Positions 63,701-64,000 of a stretch of 64,000 nt of DNA are shown here, piece after piece. The stretch is taken from NCBI GenBank assembly GCA_001784175.1, contig MFPR01000040.1, forward strand, positions 59,046 to 123,045, read 5' to 3'. The position numbers were made by a program, and so were the translations under genes. Positions within the stretch are counted from its first letter, which is position 1; every line of letters starts with the position of its first letter. Under the pieces are notes generated by a model, which did not search any database, had not been told where the DNA came from, and saw only the letters and a list, made by a program, of their open reading frames with translations. This DNA is from Candidatus Lindowbacteria bacterium RIFCSPLOWO2_12_FULL_62_27. GTDB lineage: Bacteria; Lindowbacteria; 2-12-FULL-62-27.

Positions 63701-64000
63701 AACAGCAACACGGCGACTTCACGGACGCTGTACATGGACACGATCGTGAGTGTGAGTTTGGCGGGACCCGGGGATGGGCATGAGACGAAGAACACGACGC
63801 CGACGTTCGTGTGGGCGGGAGACGGTGACACGTATGTGGTGCAGGTGACGAAGCAGGGGACGCTGTATGACAGCAAGACGACGACCTCGCTGAGCTACAC
63901 GCCGTCGGCGGTGTATCCGACGGACACGTACCAGTGGCGTGTGATCGCGCAGGACGACGCGGGGAACTACGAGACGACGGGGTACCGGAGCGTGTGGGTG
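45728..64000 (+). CDS. Giant secreted malectin-GH144-like multimodular protein, 3' end beyond the window
   Basis: One frame stays open from ATG 45728 to the last base, 6,091 codons; I checked the phase at several points. The first 39 residues form a signal peptide (basic n-region 'RTRTDLR', core 'VCPFVLMLLWAVDGWA'). Then: malectin about 40-231 ('YRVNVGSTSNYTDTGG'); divergent Glycoamylase/GH144-type domain about 235-712, linked to its paralogues by 'PQIMAIENYRTGLIWNYMMQ'; discoidin-like about 715-862; CBM-like and one Fn3 module to about 1,460; alternating CBM-like and Ig-like modules to about 2,800; and 36 Fn3-like repeats of about 91 residues. An alternative ATG at 45785 lacks basic residues before the hydrophobic core. 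It is probably a cell-surface enzyme on a very long stalk. The C-terminal anchor is unseen. Confidence 0.88.
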   Translation, partial: MPNAGLNGRTRTDLRILATMTVGVCPFVLMLLWAVDGWATPFQYMGFNNGTVYRVNVGSTSNYTDTGGNIWYADRAYDTNSTDGFGYSAGKGGTADTVSADITSTTLDPLYASHRWGAEIEYRFDVPSAGWDTGGIYEVMIRIIEPFYQAGGQRVFNIYFNDLSISARGYLMFQSVDPYSWSGARYKAMDITVPYFPCNEGTLRITFVPNGGDNTALVSAIQVRKVPYIVDNLNMTNEQFLDSYERKIFNWFYTEVIDNQYYLPPSEGGYDVPWNEAFTSIASISPAIAAYVIGHYRQYPKPGTTQAFSYNDAYTRVLGILKGVGQFVKGPNDQDTPECTGGPRACDTVYSTTSIYSDPSLYKNHYTQTYHHHYHREPWWKFGHPFPGFDKWRSIDDNGDLMIGMMLAAEYFKNTEIELRARQLLESINWGNYWFDPCYCERMMAFLESAGQPRDDRRTANDINAWNNAYWQGNYGAAIYWHQWQNLWYDGRNTQTTQGTQVGRNDFNADQQLTLELRKRQQDMWKYLPDWYNTYDWDAWGITAASQTNSCYGVNGWILPTNNSTDAAAMNGQAGFCGTNESRSYGGNLNPFATVASLPFAPTEVLNAMRHMFWRFGPTSEGGLGYPQYMGGPITSTYGFAQTYNIGDQPDGSLWYRATGNAGFDNGPQIMAIENYRTGLIWNYMMQSDYMKRAMWRFKMQGFSDSPALPMNTVTGIPGAVHASNSTASPTDWDGYGPPQSSGKAMYAFDLDKMKRWHAMKADADTGNVTLSVTFPNGSEQTVGSVILWWHDEYATAYDIRVKSTSDTWHTYYTTTSGDGTVDRLTFSPPIANARAVEIVMKTRVNATLGYSIWEVEIYPDVLVATGALVDDFEVTSGKNRLGGSMDHWPSGTTYANHAYASDNYYAGSKGMWIWYDVRAGNPSGEAGYWTQVANYDARNYKYLSLWAKGSTGTENFRVRLKTELTPGNFVEDAGDTTFTASTTWTQVIIPLVVYDASNLADLDNINVYFHNSYGGNQNSQIWIDDVRFVQEEDLPPPAPTGAASAASGGDNLITWTAIPSQYQANLAGYNVYRKKWTTTDTATKLTAVPFAGTTYSDASLPAADSTVWEYYVTAVSSKGPESAKSGTVTAIQGNVDLNYSDSRTTNAFGQNDLGAWGGAINTWIDTTQKDGSTGKSRYVSAANGAGVFSSLLDVGVTADGVVALTFDAKGASGGETFLVGFKDGDGVSPLEVQVSIATYGGALTTSWKRYSIPLDDFTGINFTKLDNISFSLAVPSANFMIDNAAFSPSDTSTVVMDHFDDGITDFNPAISGGGEFSWGGAGRSKSQGGAQFWRSPPYGLNVSIVSGAGQGFGQSVPSYNVSTTKYLSLWVRGSDHFQNEDVLIGLKSYTGPTETYVLLSKYVTLTDSEWRRAVIPLKDVSIDTKAMENWSLQFRSDNGYRVPGKGGNIYIDDIMFKAGAPQTHTNFDVISPDTITIGETFSATFKATHQDRGVLSTSTYSGTGVISLTGIGIDTYLPKSLAAFANGQRSDSMIVFTDTPGYITIKLTHPTDSLIYGHKVVRAISGKIRLEVLTDPVYSGRPINLRATALDYKGDTLASFKQSAGLGVSGGVVTPGGTSAFDTGVWTGAATVHAGGTVTIRVEKDGSQGTAVIFVRAPIQIEEGADGGSPNLLGGWTFTWPDPNFSMTYSQTRSFNDSYALRYSYNVQSAGSGGGFGQSLQSIDIRTASTLSFWILGENGLGLSGDLRVGIKDSNGIETLKVVTDYVVPRPDTWRRAIIPLTAFTGVDTSRMDNWNFQVAPTVGPALVTGYIDDIRFDTHVPDTYVTFEVEAPATVVTGETFILKVWAVHRDSGVYYPANETVAFSVSSGSILPSSQALKAGVIRDSFSVSTPGQIVITATANGRSGTATVTVLPAGNVIVDDFEDGDAAYNNLGKTTATWSVPTRATTIDSPTRGGISAKFSFTATNTQNGGWEEQVAASPGMNISSLNSLAFWARAATATPENYSKIVYTSVRDTANVEAPNLPLDSFVLLKTGEWRRVIIPLGNFTADTRHIKDMNILRIDNQTGATVTGSVYADDIHFTSDTGDGLNDFEVIAPATAMLGETFAIKIYARHKEKGILSTYKDTVTFDSPAGVRPVASDSFAGGIVRQLISLSETGILQLVVKSGGRSGTATIRVYDTATGLAIHTMDTGGNPTTTNDLGQGTLTWLGGAAAPAYDRFDTVTPGRASATAAKFTFVTDADGTDGGYEERFASPFDASTYRYLTYWLKAGDTAQRLNDLKTSIRDVNNNEVTLNLKDYVRASAKEWRRVVVPFTDFGAAVDTKALKDMNWVRFSVSASPSTMTQMYLDDLAFAGYLPNALSGFEISAPSNVVQGETFAITIYAFNEDSGILRSFTSTASLSGCSPAITGSFETGVRTESVSVSGTGTLTITVTSGGKTGSVQVRSIDTGARLFDDFNNGVDPNEFGGGNFTWGSFTTAYHADVTYAGLYSQKMTYSTAAGGGFLMSFAAGDSNVRPYTHLSFWMRGDFGYETAANLRIALKDATGLELFQSYSNYMDVDTAAWRLAVVPLNHFAVDTSRMDNFNMQFAGTPLKSGAGYIDEVWFLKKDPGTDHLDVIAADTVYASETFTLKVKAHNYGHGIATSFAGTASLALNTGTITPATTNALGTGSVTVSAYIAVPGTATITATSGAYSGTRTIQVVGGPFAKFSLWTDTTFRTAGTPFALTITATDTHGFRTRYLSDSARLSTTFGTGSIRPETSGLFNGAETVSVTVTCTASGSLNLIATATNGETGGLLISFAPDSTVLTQPALTTTETQPTFAWSAVTGADTYHFQIDDDTTFATPVYSADTLTATSFAYPAALVAKTYYWRVRAGERDNGLWSGWSDTRALTVDTAPLVSVLSPVDTHETNDTTPSFTWSGRADTYVFQISRVDTFSPLIDSKTQSGTSYTPSGSVSYAADTYFWRIVAGDSLGKIDTSPARFLIVDTITTITLTGPADTTTSADTTPAFSWAGDGDTFVFQIAKDTAFSNVRDTKITAAFSYAPDSGYSEDTYFWRVLALDIAGNADTPAHRMVVIDTRATVALSTPGDSHETSDTTPAFTWSGRADSFTFQVSRLTTFDTLIDSATQAGTSYTPAGSVWYAADTYWWRVVAKNIAGNFDTSSRWMLVVDTKVAVTLASPVDGVVSNDSTPSFTWTSDGDTFVFQIARDTAFGNVRDTKTTAALSYTPDTGYAYDTYFWRVLALDIAGNAETAAYRTLVIDSRVSVTLTGPGDSYETNDTTPAFTWVGTGDSYTFQISRSETFATIADSQMASGTTYTPSGGVFYAADTYFWRVIAKNIAGNMDTAARRMIVVDTIVSVTLESPVDSAVVSDTTPTLIWTSDGDTFTVQVSKSAAFTALVDSKTTTALTYTPSGGYGADTHYWRIVATDAAGNTDTSAYRKFEIDTSLSVTLSSPADSTETNDTTPTFAWSGDADTFTVQISKSETFSAIFDSKSAAALNYTPSPGYAADTYFWRVLATDRAGNADTTAYRKLVIDTIVTVSLSSPGDSAETNDTTPAFTWSGTGDTYTIQVSKSDTFDGIVDSKTTATTGYTPSSGYVADTYFWRVIAGDKAGNLDTSARRRFVVDTIVAVSLLLPADSTETNDTTPAFTWSGTGDTYTIQVSRTTTFGTIHDSRTASAASYTPPAGYVADTYFWRVIASDDAGNHETSAYRMVAVDTGVTVNLSSPSDTYRTNDTTPAFAWTGTGDTYVVQTSRTAAFSTIFDSRTTSALSYTPSGSVYYFADSYYWRVIAQDDAGNYETASARALIVDTLVTVSASSPADSLETRDTTPTFTWTGDGDTYVLHISKADTFEPLFDGLTTTGLTYTPSPGYAPATYHWRVIALDVAGNQETTAARRVIVDTSVTVGLTSPADLAETNDTTPAFTWTGDGDTYVVQVSREAGFGTIADSKTTIAATYTPSPGYGADTYYWRVIASDDAGNTSATGYRTLYVDTGVTVSLTSPADGHETKNVTPGFAWSGDADTYVVQVSRQTSFGTIADSKTTNGLTYAPVSVYAADTYYWRVIASDDAGNTSTAGYRVLVVDTKVSVSQSLPLDGHETRNVTVRFEWTGDGDTYVVQVSKQATFGTVYDSRTTSGASYTPSSGYAHDTYYWRVIASDDAGNYETTVARTLTIDTKVSVSLTAPGDTYETKNVTVQFVWTGDGDTYEVQVSKTAGFGTIHDSKTTTGVSYMPASGYPQDTYYWRVVARDEAGNFETSVTRALVIDTSVTVSLTSPGDTAETNDTTPAFVWSGTGDTYVIQVSKFSAFSVLFDALTTGAVTYTPSAGYASATYYWRVIAQDDAGNYETASARSLIVDTSVTASLTTPADLAKTNDTTPAFTWTGDGDTYVVQVSKEAGFGTIADSRTANGVTYTPSPGYGADTYYWRVIASDDAGNTTVTGYRTLYVDTGVTVSLTSPVDGHETKNVTPGFAWSGDGDTYEVQVSKQTSFGTMADSKTTTGQSYVPVSVYAADTYYWRVIATDQAGNTTVAGYRTLVVDTKVSVSQAVPLDGHETRNVTVRFEWTGDGDTYVVQVSKQAGFGAVYDSKTTGVTSYTPSSGYGHDTYYWRVIAQDDAGNYETTSARALMIDTKVSVSLTAPGDTYETKNVTVQFVWTGDGDTYEVQVSKTAGFGTIHDSKTTPGVSYTPASGYAQDTYFWRVIARDEAGNFETSVTRALVIDTSVTVSLTSPGDTAETNDTTPAFTWTGTGDTYTIQVSKFNTFSVLFDAVTTVASTYTPSPGYGPATYYWRVIAWDDAGNYETAEVRTLIVDTSVSASLTSPADLAKTSDTTPAFTWSGDGDTYEVQVSKQTTFSTITDSKTANGVSYTPTPGYGADTYYWRVIARDDAGNTAVTGYRTLYVDTGVTVSLTSPSDGHETKNVTPAFTWSGDGDTYEAQVSKQTTFGTIYDSKTTNGVSYAPIGVYAADTYYWRVIASDAAGNTTTAAYRTLVVDTKVSVSQTLPLDGHETKNLAVQFEWNGDGDTYEVQVSKQTTFGTIHDSKTTTGASYTPGSGYAHDTYYWRVIARDDAGNYETTTARTLTIDTKVSVSLTAPGDTYETKNVTVQLVWSGDGDTYEVQVSKAAAFGTIHDSKTTTGVSYTPASGYPQDTYYWRVIARDDAGNYETSAIRALVIDTLVTVSLTSPADTATTNDTTPSFVWTGTGDTYTIQVSRFSTFSVLFDAVTGSSQNYTPTGYPQDTYYWRVVAWDDAANYETTASRKLIIDTDVAVTQSNPSHLYKTGDTTPAFTWTGDADTYVFQISTSNAFITIYDSLTTAALTYTPTTGYPVDTYYWRISGIDLLANQETTSARTLFVDTGLTVNLVSPEDTYITNDTTPTFVWSSNGDTFLIEISRNYNFSTIFDSKNTTGTTTYTPSTGYTSDTYYWRVAVADNTGKADTALPYGIPQVLIIDTAPPGAPTLTAPADSNQTKNKTPAFTWSGDADTYVIEISKSYSFGSTVYAETTLATITSSASFTQDTYYWRVRGYDHARNAGPSSETRTLHIDTQLSVTLLTPAELTETNDTTPAFAWSGDGETYTFLLSKTVTFSAIYDSKTTAASTYAPDTGYPTDTYYWRVNAQDRAGNSETTSIRSVWVDTGVSVSLTLPADGHETRNATVQMAWSGDADTYEVQVSKDTGFGTIYDSRTTTALSYTPASVYPQDTYWWRVTARDDAGNQETTGYRRLMVDTTVTVSQTSPSDTAETNDTTPAFTWAGTGDTYVVQVSNLATFATILDVATTTSATYTPSPGYGPGLYYWRVVGWDDAGNYETTATRVVTVDTKVSVSLSSPVDTAETNDTTPTFTWTGDGETYVVQVSTSAGFGTIYDSKATGGLTYTPSPGYATDTYYWRVVVNDTAGNYETASSRRLKIDLGVNVSLTSPVDGHETKNVIPTFEWSGDGDTYTIQISKSSAFATIHDSVTTTGLSYTPASIYPADTYYWRVSAQDNAGNSNTATSRTLYMDTIVSVSLAGPGDGHETKNTTPTFVWAGDGDTYVVQVTKQGTLYDSKTTTSLSYTPSAVYPTDTYQWRVIAQDDAGNYETTGYRSVWV
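54149..64000 (+). repeat. Array of 36 Fn3-like 91-residue repeats, continuing past the window
   Basis: Each unit is about 273 bases and reads like 'ETNDTTPAFTWSGDGDTY' ... 'DTYYWRVIA' ... 'DDAGNYET' ... 'VDT'. Early units (54149 to about 57445) are more diverged, while those from 57446 are very similar at DNA level. The DAGN motif recurs every 273 bases exactly from 57665 to 58757. Unit 36 is cut by the window end. Confidence 0.92.
57446..61537 (+). repeat. Three tandem copies of a five-unit superblock
   Basis: Blocks 57446-58810, 58811-60175 (each exactly 1,365 bases) and 60176-61537 (1,362 bases, one codon lost in its last unit) repeat the same order of five distinguishable Fn3-like types. 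These open respectively with 'TSPADLA(E/K)T', 'GVTVSLTSP.DGHETKNVTP', 'KVSVSQ..PLDGHET', 'KVSVSLTAPGDTYETKN' and '(S/L)VTVSLTSP.DTA.TNDTTP'. Confidence 0.88.

Noticed and set aside
54149-64000. CRISPR or VNTR explanation for the periodic DNA
   Set aside because: The period is 273 bases, in frame, and encodes Fn3-like domains; there are no short palindromic repeats with unique spacers.

Overview
The window is a G+C-rich, gene-dense stretch of a Gram-negative, probably uncultivated bacterium. Almost every large gene encodes a secreted or outer-membrane protein. Two PorV-like barrels, a FlgD-like C-terminal module and one 817-codon barrel protein ending in an aromatic residue show an outer membrane. 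The lineage cannot be fixed from this sequence. PorV-like and FlgD-like proteins are common in FCB-type and several candidate phyla, so this is only a loose guess. No rRNA, tRNA, CRISPR, phage or IS transposase gene was found.

Left part (1-16265): the end of a discoidin-domain protein, a GH144-type (Pfam Glycoamylase) enzyme at 471-3776, two near-identical small sugar-binding-domain proteins (3780-4316, 5377-5910) flanking an A+T-rich tail-fibre-like gene (4417-5250), an outer-membrane barrel, a multi-CBM surface protein and two PorV-like barrels, one with a CBM-like domain inserted in it. Then come two regulators: a LacI-family repressor (13659-14708) and a sigma-54 activator with an MshEN-type N-terminus (14733-16265). 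A small convergent pair with a retropepsin-like protease lies at 16284-16912.

Middle (16913-44305): a control region with a good sigma-54 promoter bracketed by two AGCGCT operators drives malectin-GH144-discoidin, putative LAS metallopeptidase and acidic-linker genes. Next are GH5-discoidin, a second malectin-GH144-discoidin, and a CBM48-TlpA fusion. A third unit begins at 30576 with a discoidin/Ig protein. A fourth (34478-44305) encodes a TlpA protein, a discoidin/six-hairpin glycosidase, a GH3 beta-glucosidase with PA14 insert, and a GH15-like protein. Most junctions are 1-4 base overlaps, so these are translationally coupled operons.

Right part (44306-64000): a Phd/PIN toxin-antitoxin pair on the minus strand, a duplicated promoter/operator region, and a giant open reading frame from 45728 that is still open at the window end (6,091 codons visible). 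It carries malectin, GH144-like, discoidin, CBM/Ig modules and 36 Fn3-like repeats, with three tandem copies of a five-repeat superblock.

Inference: the locus is an extracellular glucan-degradation island, perhaps for beta-1,2-glucan (four GH144-type enzymes plus GH3), controlled by the encoded LacI repressor through about eight matching operators and, at one promoter at least, by the sigma-54 activator. Short repeats of several families are scattered through it, many lying in frame inside genes.
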